Made by a program: the position numbers and the translations under genes. Below the pieces are notes generated by a model. It did no database searches. It was given only the letters and a program-made list of their open reading frames with translations, and had not been told where the DNA came from. Shown here piece by piece: positions 33,445 to 44,300 of a stretch of 56,362 nt of DNA; positions within the stretch are counted from its first letter, which is position 1, and every line of letters starts with the position of its first letter. The DNA is from Isosphaeraceae bacterium (lineage in GTDB: Bacteria; Planctomycetota; Planctomycetia; Isosphaerales; Isosphaeraceae): contig JANXSY010000085.1 in the NCBI GenBank assembly GCA_025356435.1, positions 1 through 56,362 of the forward strand, given 5' to 3'.

Positions 33445-35220
33445 ATGCTCGACCCCTTGCGCGCGGCGCTGATCGCCGTGATCTGTCTCGTGTTGGCCCC
33501 ACAAGTAGCCCGGGCCAACGAGGTCGTCGACCGCGCCCGGGCGTTGCTCGCCAAGGGAGACGCCAAGGCGGCCGTCGCGATCCTCGAAACGGGCCTGCCC
33601 GACGCCGGTGCTGACCTCGGGCCGATTATCGTCGCGCTCCGCCAGGCCTATACCAAGGCCGCCGACCAGGCCGCCAAGGCGGGCAGGTCGGATGAGGCGA
33701 ATGAATATCGCGAAAACCTGCTGATCCTCAACCGCCGGATGAGGGGCCAAACGGCCGAGACGAAGCCCGAGGAAAAGCCCGCGACGAAGTCAGTCGCCCT
33801 CCCTGAGCCGGTGCCGTCCAAGGTCGAGCCGCCCCAGCCCGACCCCGCCGCCGTGAAGGTTGAGACCGCCCCTCTCGCCGTCGAACCGGCCACGGCTCCA
33901 CCCCAACCGCTGCACATCGAACCGCCCACGCCGGTCGTCAGTCCCGAGCCCGCACCTCGCACTGCTGAATCTCCGACCGTTTCCACTCCGGCCGAGATCC
34001 TCGACGCGGCTGATCGGGCCTATCTCGCCGAGAAATATCTCGACGCGGCCAAGGGCTATGCCCAGCTCGCCGCTCTCGGCAAGCTCCCGGCCGGTCGGAA
34101 GATCCACTGGGCCTATTGTCGGTCGGTCGACGTGGTCCAGCGGATCAAAGCGAAGCCGACGACCACCGCGGAATGGGCGAGCATCGACCGCGAGATCGGC
34201 GAGATCAAGGCTCTCAGCCCGCGCTATTGGTATGCCGAATACCTCCACAACCGCGCCGCGGATCAGTCGCGAGCCGTCGCGAAGCAGTCGAAGGGGCGGA
34301 TCGTTCGAGGTGCGATGCCCGAGACTGAACGGCCTGCCGACGTGATCCGAGACCTCACCCGCAAGGCCCCGCCCGTCGATGCCCAGCCGCCGGTGTCCCG
34401 GCTCTCTCGACCGGGTGACATCGCTCTCGCCATGCCGTCGATTGAGACGCCCCAGGCGATCTCCACCCACGGCGATGCCGGCAAGTGGCAGATCAGGGAG
34501 ACGCCGAACTTCGTGATCTTTCACGCTGACGCTGACCTGGCCGAGAAGGTGGCCAACGCAGCCGAGTCTGCCCGCGAGACCCAGATCAGGCGCTGGACCG
34601 GCTCGCCACCTCCGCGAGCCTGGACGCCCCGCTGCGAGATCTATCTCTATCCGACGGCGACGATCTTTGCGCAGGTGACGGGCCAGCCCGTCGACTCGGA
34701 AGGCTTCTCGACGATGGAGACCGACGGCGTGAAGACCACGCTTCGACGGATCAAGCTTCGAGCCGATCACCTGACCCTGGTCTCAGCCGTGTTGCCGCAC
34801 GAAGTCACCCACGTCATCCTGGCCGACCTGTTCCCAACCCAGCAGGTGCCCCGATGGGCGGACGAGGGGATCGCGGTCCTCTCCGAGCCGTCGCACGAAC
34901 AGGATCGGCGGATCGGTGACCTTCACCCGGCGATCGACGGCGGCAAGATCTTCTCGATCGAACACCTGATGGTCCGCGACTATCCCGAAGGCCCGCACTG
35001 GCCGCTCTATTACGCTCAGAGTGTCTCACTGACCCGGTTCCTCGTTGAAGAGGGGACGACGGGCCAGTTCATCGAGTTCCTTCAGGCCAGCCAGCGCACC
35101 GACCCCCAGACCGAGCTTCGGCGGGTCTATCGGATCGATGGATTCGCCGACCTCCAGGCCCGCTGGCTTGACTATGCCAAGACGGGCGTGAGGTCGAAGG
35201 GCGAGATTACCCGTAAATGA
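33445..35220 (+). CDS. Secreted protein with TPR-like repeats and a gluzincin (MA-like) peptidase domain
   Basis: 591 residues from ATG 33445, where a signal peptide begins (MLDPLRAALIAVICLVLAPQ, then VARA/NEV). An N-terminal helical repeat (ALLAKGDAKAAVAILETGLP) is followed by a Pro/Glu-rich linker (about 105-185) and a second repeat region. At about residue 450 the zinc motif LPHEVTHVILADLF (HExxH) with WADEGIAVLSE 25 residues later gives the third ligand Glu. This is the signature of MA-clan peptidases with DUF1570-like architecture. The substrate is unknown. It ends 15 bases from the convergent iron-transporter gene. Confidence 0.8.
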   Translation: MLDPLRAALIAVICLVLAPQVARANEVVDRARALLAKGDAKAAVAILETGLPDAGADLGPIIVALRQAYTKAADQAAKAGRSDEANEYRENLLILNRRMRGQTAETKPEEKPATKSVALPEPVPSKVEPPQPDPAAVKVETAPLAVEPATAPPQPLHIEPPTPVVSPEPAPRTAESPTVSTPAEILDAADRAYLAEKYLDAAKGYAQLAALGKLPAGRKIHWAYCRSVDVVQRIKAKPTTTAEWASIDREIGEIKALSPRYWYAEYLHNRAADQSRAVAKQSKGRIVRGAMPETERPADVIRDLTRKAPPVDAQPPVSRLSRPGDIALAMPSIETPQAISTHGDAGKWQIRETPNFVIFHADADLAEKVANAAESARETQIRRWTGSPPPRAWTPRCEIYLYPTATIFAQVTGQPVDSEGFSTMETDGVKTTLRRIKLRADHLTLVSAVLPHEVTHVILADLFPTQQVPRWADEGIAVLSEPSHEQDRRIGDLHPAIDGGKIFSIEHLMVRDYPEGPHWPLYYAQSVSLTRFLVEEGTTGQFIEFLQASQRTDPQTELRRVYRIDGFADLQARWLDYAKTGVRSKGEITRK

Positions 35221-35235
35221 CTCGCCTCGTGGGCT

Positions 35236-36348
35236 TCAAATGTGCCCTTCGAGGAGCAGCCCGACGAAATAGCCCACGGCGGCGACCCCGAAGCCGACGA
35301 GGAACATGTCTCGGCCGCTGACCCAGAGCCCGCGCCCCGTGAAGATGCTCCGGGCCGCGCCGACGCCGAAGTGCGAGAGCATGCTGGCCGCCAGCGAGAC
35401 CCAGATCGCAATCCCCTTTGAGAGGAACAAAAAGGGGAAGATCGGGATGATCGCGCCAATAGCGGTTGCCGTGCCGGAGAGGAAGCCTTCCCGGAGCGGC
35501 GTCACGTCGGGCGTGCCGATCTTCAACTCTTCGCGAACCTTCGTCTCAAGTGCTCTCACAGGGTCGCTCATCAGGGCTTCGGCCATCGCGCGGGCCTGAT
35601 CGACGGGCACCCCTTTCGCCTCATAGATCAGCGCCAGTTCCTCGATTTCGAGGTCAGGCATCAGGCGGATTTCTTCGCGTTCGAGGGCGATGTCATTCTC
35701 GTGGACCTCGGCTTCGCTCTTGGCCGCGAGGTAGCCGCTCGAACCCATCGAGAGGGCGTCGGCGACGGCGGCGGCGATTCCCGTGAGGATGACGATTCGC
35801 GCTGGAACGTTGGCACCGATCACACCGGCCACCAGCCCGAAATTGGCGGTAAGGCCGTCATTGAAGCCGTAGACGATGCTTCGCATGTAGCCGCCGGCAC
35901 CCGTCGTATGCCAGGGCTCTCCCTCGCGACCGAGCATCGCGCCCAGGTCGCTGGCGTGCTCGGCCGACTCGCGTGCGACCGACGCGGCCACCTCGCGGGT
36001 CGCCGGGTCGCTCGTCCGACTCGCCAGACGGAGGAACGACGCCGCCTCGCGACCTTCCTCCGCGAGGATGCGCGGGAGGATCAGCGACGAGCCGACGCGG
36101 CGCGCGAGCCACGCCATGAGCCGGGTCCTGCGCGACGGAATCCTCGGTGGGACGGGCCGTCCTGACTCGGCAATCAGTGCCGACCAGCGATCCATGTGCC
36201 GGTCTTCGACGGCAGCGAGGCGGAGGAAGAGGTCTTTACGCTTCGGATCGACCTCGAACGACGCGAGTTCGCGGTAGAGATAGGCCGCGTTGACCTCCTC
36301 TTCCAGGTAATGTTCGAGGATCTTCGGATCGGTCACGACCTGACTCAT
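35236..36348 (-). CDS. Rubrerythrin-VIT1 fusion (MbfA-like iron exporter)
   Basis: 370 residues from ATG 36348, with GGAG on the upstream side. The first 135 residues form a ferritin/rubrerythrin-like helical domain with EEEVNAAYLYREL and DRHMDRWSAL, whose Glu and His residues bind iron. From about residue 175 on there are five membrane segments typical of the VIT1/CCC1 family: YGFNDGLTANFGLVAGVIGA, GSSGYLAAKSEAEVHENDIA, and MEALMSDPV-type cytoplasmic helices. In MbfA proteins this domain pair exports iron and protects against iron and peroxide stress. No Fur box was evident. Confidence 0.88.
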   Translation of the reverse strand: MSQVVTDPKILEHYLEEEVNAAYLYRELASFEVDPKRKDLFLRLAAVEDRHMDRWSALIAESGRPVPPRIPSRRTRLMAWLARRVGSSLILPRILAEEGREAASFLRLASRTSDPATREVAASVARESAEHASDLGAMLGREGEPWHTTGAGGYMRSIVYGFNDGLTANFGLVAGVIGANVPARIVILTGIAAAVADALSMGSSGYLAAKSEAEVHENDIALEREEIRLMPDLEIEELALIYEAKGVPVDQARAMAEALMSDPVRALETKVREELKIGTPDVTPLREGFLSGTATAIGAIIPIFPFLFLSKGIAIWVSLAASMLSHFGVGAARSIFTGRGLWVSGRDMFLVGFGVAAVGYFVGLLLEGHI

Positions 36349-36485
36349 CTCATCTCCACTTCCGGTCCGGGTCTCACGGGTGAGACCGGACCGCCTCAAG
36401 GTTCCCGGCGGGCGGATTCGCGTCGAATCGTAGATCGTGGTCCCTGGCCTTCGAATTCGCAAGCCGAACTGTGATGAATCAACAA

Positions 36486-36827
36486 TCACTTAAAATAGGG
36501 CTGACGCTCGCGGAATTCGTACGCCTGCTTCTCGGCCCCTGCCCAGTCACCGGAGCGGGCCTTGTCGATGATCGCTTTGAGGTCGTTATATCCCTTGTTC
36601 GACAGCTCGCCCAGAGTCTGACGCTCCTCGATCCGTCGCGCATCGGCCTCCAGTTCTTTGGGATTCTTGAGCGAAATCGCCGTCAACAACGCCTCAAATT
36701 CTTGACGATTCTTGAGTTCGCGGGCCGAGGGCTCGCCCGAGCAACCGCCGATCGCGGGCAGGACGCAGAACGAAGCGACCAGGAAGATCCTCGCCGACGA
36801 GAGCCGTTTCCTAGTAGGCGTCGGCAC
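36486..36827 (-). CDS. Small lipoprotein
   Basis: 113 residues. The start [20 protein letters not shown] leads to a lipobox ending LPAIGGC at about residue 28, so the mature protein is lipid-linked at that Cys. The rest is helical and charged ([20 protein letters not shown]) with no known domain. Its start overlaps the end of the DUF1559 gene by 17 bases, so it is probably made from the same transcript and may work with it. Confidence 0.8.
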   Translation of the reverse strand: MPTPTRKRLSSARIFLVASFCVLPAIGGCSGEPSARELKNRQEFEALLTAISLKNPKELEADARRIEERQTLGELSNKGYNDLKAIIDKARSGDWAGAEKQAYEFRERQPYFK

Positions 36828-37842
36828 TGATCACCTCCCCGTTACTCCGGCTGCACAGAGACTGCCAGGCGAGCAAGTTGATCGATTGCTTGATGAAACG
36901 AACCGAACCGTCCCCCATGAGCACATTTGCCCCGCCGGGATGGAGCGAATACATCTCGTCGGTATGGCCGAGCGGGCTGTTGGGTGGATGGATCACCATC
37001 GGGTCTTCATAGAGCGACGGCCCACTGTGCGCGGCGAGGATCGAGCTGGCGTAATCGTAGTTCACCCCTTGTCCGCCCGTGCCCGCGCTGGCGAAGGCGT
37101 TGTAGGCAAAATGCCGGTAGCCGGGGATAATTCCGACCCAGCTCGCATCGGCGAGGTAGGGTGTCTTCTCGCCCGCGAACACGGTGTTGCTGAGCCCGTC
37201 GGTCACAGCAGCGTAAGTCACGCGGCTGTTCCGATAGATCGGGCCGTTGCAGCCCTTCGCGGTGTCATCATAGTTCACGCTCGCCGGCATGCCCGAGTCG
37301 TTCCAGCCGACGTTGTATTGATAATTGGCCCGAGCGAACGCGGTATTCGCCACCGGCAAGAGATTTCCCCCGGCATCGACCATCCGACACGTCGCGTCGG
37401 GATTGTTCGCCGTCGGACAGTTGAAAACGTTCAGCGACACCCCCACGACCGTGCTGTTTTCCGGCACCCACGTCGGCAAATTCACGTTGATCGCATTGTA
37501 GAGCGGGGCCTGCTCGATCTGCGGCAAGAGCAGGGCGAGCCACCCCCAGCCGGGGCCGTTGTCGCCGGTCGCGGGGTCCGGATTATAACCGGGCACGCCG
37601 AACGACTTCATCGGCCCCGCAGTGCTGATGTATCCCGACACGATGCAGCCGACGCTCGACTCGTAGTTCGCGATCGCCAGACCGATCTGCTTCATATTGT
37701 TCGTGCATTGAGACCGTCGCGCCGCTTCGCGGGCCGCCTGGACTGCCGGCAGCAAGAGGGCAATCAAAACGGCGATGATCGCGATCACGACCAGCAACTC
37801 GATCAACGTGAATGCTCGACCATTCCTAGTTTGACGCGACAT
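36811..37842 (-). CDS. DUF1559 pseudopilin-like protein
   Basis: 343 residues. The type IV prepilin-like N-terminus is [20 protein letters not shown], with the peptidase cleavage before F, followed by [20 protein letters not shown]. The C-terminal GDGSVRFI motif is the sign of DUF1559. This family is abundant in planctomycetes and is thought to form pseudopilus-like structures of a type II-like secretion system. Signals upstream: AAGGAGG at 37848-37854, and a candidate promoter at 37883-37910. The 3' end overlaps the lipoprotein gene. Confidence 0.92.
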   Translation of the reverse strand: MSRQTRNGRAFTLIELLVVIAIIAVLIALLLPAVQAAREAARRSQCTNNMKQIGLAIANYESSVGCIVSGYISTAGPMKSFGVPGYNPDPATGDNGPGWGWLALLLPQIEQAPLYNAINVNLPTWVPENSTVVGVSLNVFNCPTANNPDATCRMVDAGGNLLPVANTAFARANYQYNVGWNDSGMPASVNYDDTAKGCNGPIYRNSRVTYAAVTDGLSNTVFAGEKTPYLADASWVGIIPGYRHFAYNAFASAGTGGQGVNYDYASSILAAHSGPSLYEDPMVIHPPNSPLGHTDEMYSLHPGGANVLMGDGSVRFIKQSINLLAWQSLCSRSNGEVISADAY

Positions 37843-37882
37843 CGGAGCCTCCTTGGTTTAGCCAAAGTTTGTGTTCGTTTAG

Positions 37883-37910
37883 AGACTAACAAAGTCTTTT
37901 TTTATTTCAA
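37883..37910 (-). promoter_or_regulatory. Candidate promoter of the DUF1559 gene
   Basis: On the minus strand, TTGAAA (37905-37910) and TAGTCT (37883-37888) are spaced by 16 bases and lie 41 bases before the ATG. The TTAGTCT core is repeated at other gene starts in the window. A strong AAGGAGG follows at the right distance. Confidence 0.4.
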
Positions 37911-37975
37911 GATGAATGTTTTGGTTGTCCAAAATTAATAGCTTGGAGTGACCCAGGTCATAGGAGGTTCACTTG

Positions 37976-40900
37976 TCAAATGGGCGTCGTTGCCGATCGA
38001 GTTATTGATTCGAGAAGAGCGATGGTTTTCACCTCGGTGAATTCTTCTTCACTCTGGAGACCACCGTCGGGACCATGCCTGACCCGCCAGGCTTGGACGA
38101 CCGGTCCGCATCCAAGCCCCTCGGCGAGCCGAGCGGAGAGGTTCAACCTCAATCGTTCAGGCAGGTCAGCGGCGCTGACGTCGGCCACCTGGAGCAGTCG
38201 CCATCCTCCCTTCGCCGCGCGATAGGCGAGGTCGATCCGCCCTTCAATAGCGATCGCCTCCGATGATCCCTCGGGCCAGCGGACAGACCAGGAGACTTCC
38301 CGCGCGACTTCGACGGCCCCACCAATTTCCCGGCCGAGCGGCCCCTCGATCCAGTGACGGACACGCGCGATTGCCTCGGCTTCGATCCGCGCGGAGGCGG
38401 CCGGGAACTGACGACGGGCCAGTTCATGGGCCACGTCGTCGAGGGAATTCGGCCTGTACGAACGCGGATCGAGGAGGATCGAGCGAACGAGGCGGTCCAG
38501 CCGCGCGACGGAGGGGGAAAGACTTCGTGACGGGTCAAGGTTCAGACGTCGTAAGGCTGATGCGCTGGGGACGATCGGCGATGGCCCCGTATCTTCACTC
38601 GGAAGCGACCTTTCGATCAGTCGTGAGAGTGCCAAGACCGGCGGTCGGCGGCGTTTCCGGATCGTCTCCAGTGCCCCGCGAGGCTGGCCGTCGATGACCT
38701 CGACACCCGGGACGGCAGGCACGTCGGCGAGGCATGTCCCGGTCGAGAGGTCGAACCGCGCCTGGAGCAACTTCAGCGCCTCGGACTCGGCCTTGGCCTT
38801 GGCGAACGGATCGCCGCAGACCGAGAGGACGAGCAGGTCGCGGGCACGGGTCGCGGCGACGTAGAAGATGCGAATGCTCTCAGCGCGGTCTTCTTCCTTG
38901 CGAATCTGATCGTGGACGAGCCGACCGAGACTTCTTGTCCCCTTCGGGTTGCGATGCGACGGATCGTCTTCGTCCTTGGCATTGATGAGGGGGCCAAGAA
39001 CCGGGTCGAACACCACCAGATCGCTTCTCGAACTGGATTTTCGATCGAGATCGGCGAGGATGACGACGGGGAATTCGAGGCCCTTCGCCTTGTGGATCGT
39101 CAGCAGGTGGACGGCCTCTCCCAGTTCTTCCGTGGTACTGGCCTCGTCTTCGTTCGGAGGATCGTTCCGATCGGCGCGAAGCCGCGCGACGTAGTCGGCG
39201 AGCGTGAAGCCCCCTTCGTTGTCGAACTTCCGCGCCATCCGCACCATCTTCCGCGCATTGGCCCGTTTGCGATCGCCGAGCGGTTCTCCGAGCAAGGCCG
39301 CTTCGAAGCCCGACTCTTCGAGAACCCGGGCCACAAGCGCGGCGATCGATTCGCGATCCTTGAACGATCGCCATCGGGCAAGACCCTCTCTGGCCCGCAG
39401 AGCGTTGGCCCGGTCGCGGGGCGAGAGTTCGGGAAACGACGCCTCATCATATCGGGCCAACCCCGAGACCAGACTCCGGTCGGGACCGGTCGAGAGCCAG
39501 AAGAGGGCTTCGTCGCTCAGGGCAAAAAACGGACTCCTCAAGGCCCCAGCCAGCGCGAGGGGATCGTGAGGATCGTCGATAAAAGCGAGGACGTTGATGA
39601 TGTCCTGGATTTCCTGCTGGGCGTAAAAAGCGGCCCCGCCGATGACGTGATAGTCGACCCCGACCGAGTCGAGTGCCCGCTCGATCGGTGCGAAAAGAGC
39701 CTTCGCGCGAACGAGAAACGCGACGTCCCCTGCATGCATCGCACGCGGCTGATTCGTCTCCTTGTCGCGGACGAGGCGACCTTCGTCGATCCATCGTCGC
39801 ACAAGCCCGGCCAGGCGCATGGCTTCGTCTTGCCTCCTGACGTCGACGGGGCGGCCATCCTTGCCTTCAGAGTCGTCGTGACGAGCGGGCCATGTGAAGA
39901 CGACCGAACTCTGTTCCTCGGGCAAGACTTCGGGTCGGCCTGCGACCAGGGGCTCATAAATGTGGTCGAAAGCGTCGGCAAAGAGGGCGTTGACGAACGA
40001 GAGGATCGGCGGACGGCTCCGGAAATTCTCCGTGAGCGATCGTTGACCTCTGGAGGGGAACTCCAGGCGATATTTCGCGAAGAGTTCGGGCCTGGCCTCG
40101 CGAAATCCGTAGATCGACTGCTTGAAGTCGCCAACCAGGAAGAGCCGACCGCCCGCGAGGTCATCGCCCGCGATCCGCCGCACGATCTCGTCTTGAACGG
40201 GGTCGGTATCTTGAAATTCGTCGACCAGGATCAGATCAAATCGCGCAGTCAGTTCCGCGACCACCGTCGCTGCGTCGTCGCGGAGCAGGTCGAGCATCTT
40301 CAACAACAGATCGTTGAAATCGAGCGCGCCACGCGTGTGTTTGACCGATTCATAAGACTGCCACGCCCGATCCGCCAGCCGCGCGAATCGGATGCCGTGA
40401 TCGGCACTTAAGAGGGTGTCTGTCCCCTCAGGATCTAACTTGTTCACGGCTTGATCGATGCACTTTCGAAATATAGCGAGCGTGTTCAGAGTCGCGTTGT
40501 AGAGGTACAGATCGGGCCATTTGTTCTTCGCGGGACTGCGAGGCATACTAGCCAGTTCTTTGATCACTGCCAGCGTCGCTAACAAGTCCGTAGACGACGG
40601 GTTGATCGAGGGCAGGAGGTCAAGGAGAAGGCTGAGTTTGGCGTAAGCCGCAGGTGGAAAGCTCTCGCGATTGGAACGGATGAGCCGCTCGCTCACACCG
40701 CCTTCCGCAACGACTTCGGCGATCACCAATCGCTTCACCTTGGTTTCGAACACTTCTTTCCAGATCGCGATCAGATCCTCGGGCGATTTCGCGGCCCACT
40801 CGATAAAATCGGGTGCCGAGCGGCTGCTCATGAGCGCGATGAGCGACTCTCGTACCCTGTTCAACCCATAGGCAACCGCCAGTTCATGGAGGTCATTGTC

Positions 40901-41350
40901 TCGCAAACGCAGAGAGGCGCGGAGCGTCACGTCGACGGCCTCCTCGCGACAGGTCGAGGCGATCGTCTCATCTAAAATCGAGAAACCCTGATCGACCCCC
41001 GCCTGGGCGGCGTATCGGCGGACGACCTCGCCGCAGAAGGTGTGGAACGTCCCGATCGGGGCGGCTTCAAGGCCCCGCATGATCCCGCGCCAGTATTCGG
41101 GGTCGTCACCCGCGTCGAGCTTCTTGCGACATGCAGAGCGCACCCGGCCCCGCAACTCGGTCGCCGCTTTATCGGTGAACGTCAGCGCGACGATCCGGTC
41201 GAGCGAAATTGCCTCGTCGCCAAGCGCGGCGATGAACCGCTCCGTGAGCACCGTTGTCTTGCCGCAACCGGCCCCCGCGCTGAGCGCGACACTCGCACCG
41301 CGCACCTCCAGGGATTGCCGCTGTTGTTCGGTGAGTCGAGTCGTGCTCAA
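37976..41350 (-). CDS. addA: AddA-like UvrD/RecB-family helicase-nuclease subunit (nuclease site apparently lost)
   Basis: 1,124 residues. SF1 motifs in order: AGAGCGKTTVLTERF (I), VDEFQDTDPVQ (II), GDFKQSIYGF (III), LTENFRSRPPIL (IV), HLLTIHKAKGLEFPVVILAD (V) and YVAATRARDLLVL (VI). The C-terminal RecB-like nuclease fold is visible at GRIDLAYRAAKGGWRLLQVA. However, where the family has the catalytic DYK, this protein reads VADVS, without the lysine. It follows addB with a four-base overlap (ATGA at 41347-41350), so the complex should process double-strand ends for recombination. Confidence 0.9.
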   Translation of the reverse strand: MSTTRLTEQQRQSLEVRGASVALSAGAGCGKTTVLTERFIAALGDEAISLDRIVALTFTDKAATELRGRVRSACRKKLDAGDDPEYWRGIMRGLEAAPIGTFHTFCGEVVRRYAAQAGVDQGFSILDETIASTCREEAVDVTLRASLRLRDNDLHELAVAYGLNRVRESLIALMSSRSAPDFIEWAAKSPEDLIAIWKEVFETKVKRLVIAEVVAEGGVSERLIRSNRESFPPAAYAKLSLLLDLLPSINPSSTDLLATLAVIKELASMPRSPAKNKWPDLYLYNATLNTLAIFRKCIDQAVNKLDPEGTDTLLSADHGIRFARLADRAWQSYESVKHTRGALDFNDLLLKMLDLLRDDAATVVAELTARFDLILVDEFQDTDPVQDEIVRRIAGDDLAGGRLFLVGDFKQSIYGFREARPELFAKYRLEFPSRGQRSLTENFRSRPPILSFVNALFADAFDHIYEPLVAGRPEVLPEEQSSVVFTWPARHDDSEGKDGRPVDVRRQDEAMRLAGLVRRWIDEGRLVRDKETNQPRAMHAGDVAFLVRAKALFAPIERALDSVGVDYHVIGGAAFYAQQEIQDIINVLAFIDDPHDPLALAGALRSPFFALSDEALFWLSTGPDRSLVSGLARYDEASFPELSPRDRANALRAREGLARWRSFKDRESIAALVARVLEESGFEAALLGEPLGDRKRANARKMVRMARKFDNEGGFTLADYVARLRADRNDPPNEDEASTTEELGEAVHLLTIHKAKGLEFPVVILADLDRKSSSRSDLVVFDPVLGPLINAKDEDDPSHRNPKGTRSLGRLVHDQIRKEEDRAESIRIFYVAATRARDLLVLSVCGDPFAKAKAESEALKLLQARFDLSTGTCLADVPAVPGVEVIDGQPRGALETIRKRRRPPVLALSRLIERSLPSEDTGPSPIVPSASALRRLNLDPSRSLSPSVARLDRLVRSILLDPRSYRPNSLDDVAHELARRQFPAASARIEAEAIARVRHWIEGPLGREIGGAVEVAREVSWSVRWPEGSSEAIAIEGRIDLAYRAAKGGWRLLQVADVSAADLPERLRLNLSARLAEGLGCGPVVQAWRVRHGPDGGLQSEEEFTEVKTIALLESITRSATTPI

Positions 41351-44300
41351 GGGAATGCGGAGATCGTCACGAGCTCCTTCTCCAGGTTTCGGATCTGGCC
41401 GATCCGACAGACAACCTTATAATCACATGAATTTGTGCAGTCGACCTTCGTCGGGTTCACGGCAAATTGACCCTCGCGGAGCATGGACGCCAGACGGAGG
41501 ACTTCCTCGACGACTCGCTCGCGGAAGGCGGGCCAATCGTCCCCCTTTTGTAGCCCAACGACCTTGAAGCCATCTTGACCCACACCCCAATAGCCAAAGT
41601 CGCAAGTTGAGGCGGAATCGCCAAAAAAGTGTCGCTCGACCGCGAGTGCATAGAGCGGCAACTGGACCAACTTCAGGTGTTTCGTCACTTCAACGCCTTC
41701 TGGCGGCTTGCCCGATTTGTAATCGATTACCCGGAAGGCTGGACCTGTGGCGGTCTCGATCAAATCGACGCGGTCGATCGAGCCTCGGAAACGGACTTGG
41801 CCCGCGCCGTCGCCCAATTCGAGAGCCGGGACGCCGTCGATCTCGCCTCCTCCGAAACGCAATTCGAATCGATAGGGGCGTGCGTCGAGACCGAGCGTGC
41901 CGCGATATGTGCTGAATTCGCTCGCGTATTTCTTGAGCCGTCGCCTCAATAACTCATCGTCGATCGCGCGGAGGCCGCCCGCAACCTCGCCCGCGTCGAC
42001 ATCGTCCACCTGAAGATCGACAGACATTCTTGATTGAATATGAACTTCGACCCGTCCCAGATCGTCGACATTGGCCCCTTCGGATTGGATCGACGTATGG
42101 ATCTCCTCCAAGGTCGCGTGCAGACGTTGGCCCTGTGCGGCCCGATCATCGCGAAGCTCAGGACCGTCATCAACGGGCGCAATTTTGAGCACATATCTCT
42201 GAAAGAACTGGAACGGGCAGAGAGCAAATGACTCGAACTGGCTCGCGCTGAACGAGTGATCGGGACCAAACTGTTCGGCGATCCGGGCGATCAGGCTGCG
42301 GTCTTTGAGCAGACCGTCAAACTCGGTGAACTCGCGGGATCGGAGCCGGTCGTGGATGAGCCTCAAACTGGCGGCAGTCCCCTCCAGCGAGCCTCGGTGG
42401 AGCGGGTCCCCGAGAAGATCCCGCAGGCTGGCGGATTGGCGATCGAGGCAGGCTCGCGCCAGGGCGAGCACTCGTGCATCAGCGGGGGCTTGTGCGAGTT
42501 CTGGATGTTCGCGAAAGCTTGGGTCGAGCCGGGCGAGGGTACGAGTTTTCGAGGTATCAACCAGTCGACGGACGTCATCGAGGAAACCGGCGGGGAGGAG
42601 GTCTTGGCCCTTCTCGTCGGTCGTCGGCGAGAGGAGCACGACCTGATCACTCGCCGAGCCGAGGGCGTGGAGGAACTGAAGCCTCTCCCTCGCAAACGCG
42701 AGCGATTCGCCTTCAATCCCGCCTTCGTCGTCACCGTCCTGTGGGACGACGGCTTCGCGGGTCGGGAAGGTTCCTTCAGCCAGGTTCATAAGAAGGATTG
42801 CGCGAGCTCGCGTACCGGCGACCTCGTCGACAGTCGCGAATCGCACGATCCCCGGGCCGGCGATTTGGGGAGGGGCGTCGAGGTCGAGAAGAATTGCCTC
42901 GACCTCGCGGGCAAACCCGTCACGGTCGAGCGGTCGGCCGGAGAATTCACGAATGAGCGAGTGGTCGTCAAGGGCTTCCCAGACCGCGTCCAGAGCATCG
43001 TGATCTCGGGCCGAAGCTCCGAGGCCGAGCTTGGCAGCCATCCGTTGAAGCGAGGCTGCGTGACCGAGCCAGGTCGTTTCCTCCGACGGCGGGTCGATGG
43101 CTTTGGCGATACGATCGAGGACCGCTCGCGCCCGGGTCGCGCGAAGGCGGTCGAGGCCTTCGGGCAAGCTTGCGCGGTCGAGTGCAGCTTCGATATGACT
43201 CCGCCCCCGGAAGACGCGCAACGACTGAATGACCGACGCCGCCTCAGCCCTCGACGACGGATCGGGGGCGGCAATCTGCCCGTTGCGGAGCAAGCGGATC
43301 AGCGGGATGCCCTCCCATCCGCCGACGGGGATCGACATCGCCAGTCGGAGCGCCGCGACCGCCGGCTCGGTCCCGAGCGGACGCCGGTCGCTCCCATACG
43401 CCGGGATGCCCCAGGAGTGCATGATCTCCATCGCACGCGCGGCATCGTCGTCAACGTGTCGAACCAGGACCAAGACCTCGTCGGGCGGGATTCCTGATTC
43501 CAGGCATTGGCGAACCTCGCGGGCAAGGAGAAGGCCGAGACCCTCTCCTTGCGGACCCGAGACGAACGAAAGTCCCTCGACATAGCCGATTTGGTCGAAG
43601 GGCGATTCGCCACTAAAAAGCGAGGTTTCGAGGGTTCCGCGCGGGTTCGAGTCGTCAGCCTCGAACGCCTCATCCTCGAATCCCGCCTCCATCAGTTCCG
43701 AGCGAAGGGGAGAAATCGCCGGGTCGTCTCCGGATATGTCGCCGGAGGTTGGAAGCGTCACGATCACGTCCAACGAGCGCCGGACCGCCCACCGGATCAT
43801 GTTGAGTTGTGCAAGATTGGGCGCGACGGGGTCGAGAAAGACCACCGATTTCCGGCGTCCAAGTGAGTCGGCCTGAAGGGAATTCGCGGCCCAGATGGCC
43901 AGCCCGGTCGCATCTACGGCCCGATGCTCGGCGAGGAGCTGACGATAGAGGCGGAAAATCGCCCACTCGGCTCTGGTGACGGCGTCGTCGCGGGGAGGCG
44001 GTTCGTTAAGCTTGCGATCGGATCGGGTCCAGGCCGCGATCCGGCTGCGGAGCGCCTTTCGCGTGCCCGGCAGGTCGGCGACTACCGAAAGCGGGCCGAG
44101 TTGGTCACGCTCGCGAGCCCGGTCGATCGACGCGACGAGTATGGCCCTGGCCGAAGCGTCCGAGAGCAGAGCGGGGGGGCCAGGATGCCGCCGCGCGACT
44201 TCGGTCCAGAGTTGATCCCAGCAGAAAACCGAGGGGGCGTAGGGACCGCTCCCCCTCCGCGTCAACTCAGCTACGACCTGGTCGCGAGCGAGTGGCGTCG

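Noticed and set aside
38912..40411. 499-codon open frame antisense to addA
   Set aside because: Shadow of the addA codon pattern; no ribosome-binding site or protein-like features.
42256..43497. 413-codon open frame antisense to addB
   Set aside because: Composition is that of a complementary frame, while the minus strand carries recognisable AddB motifs.
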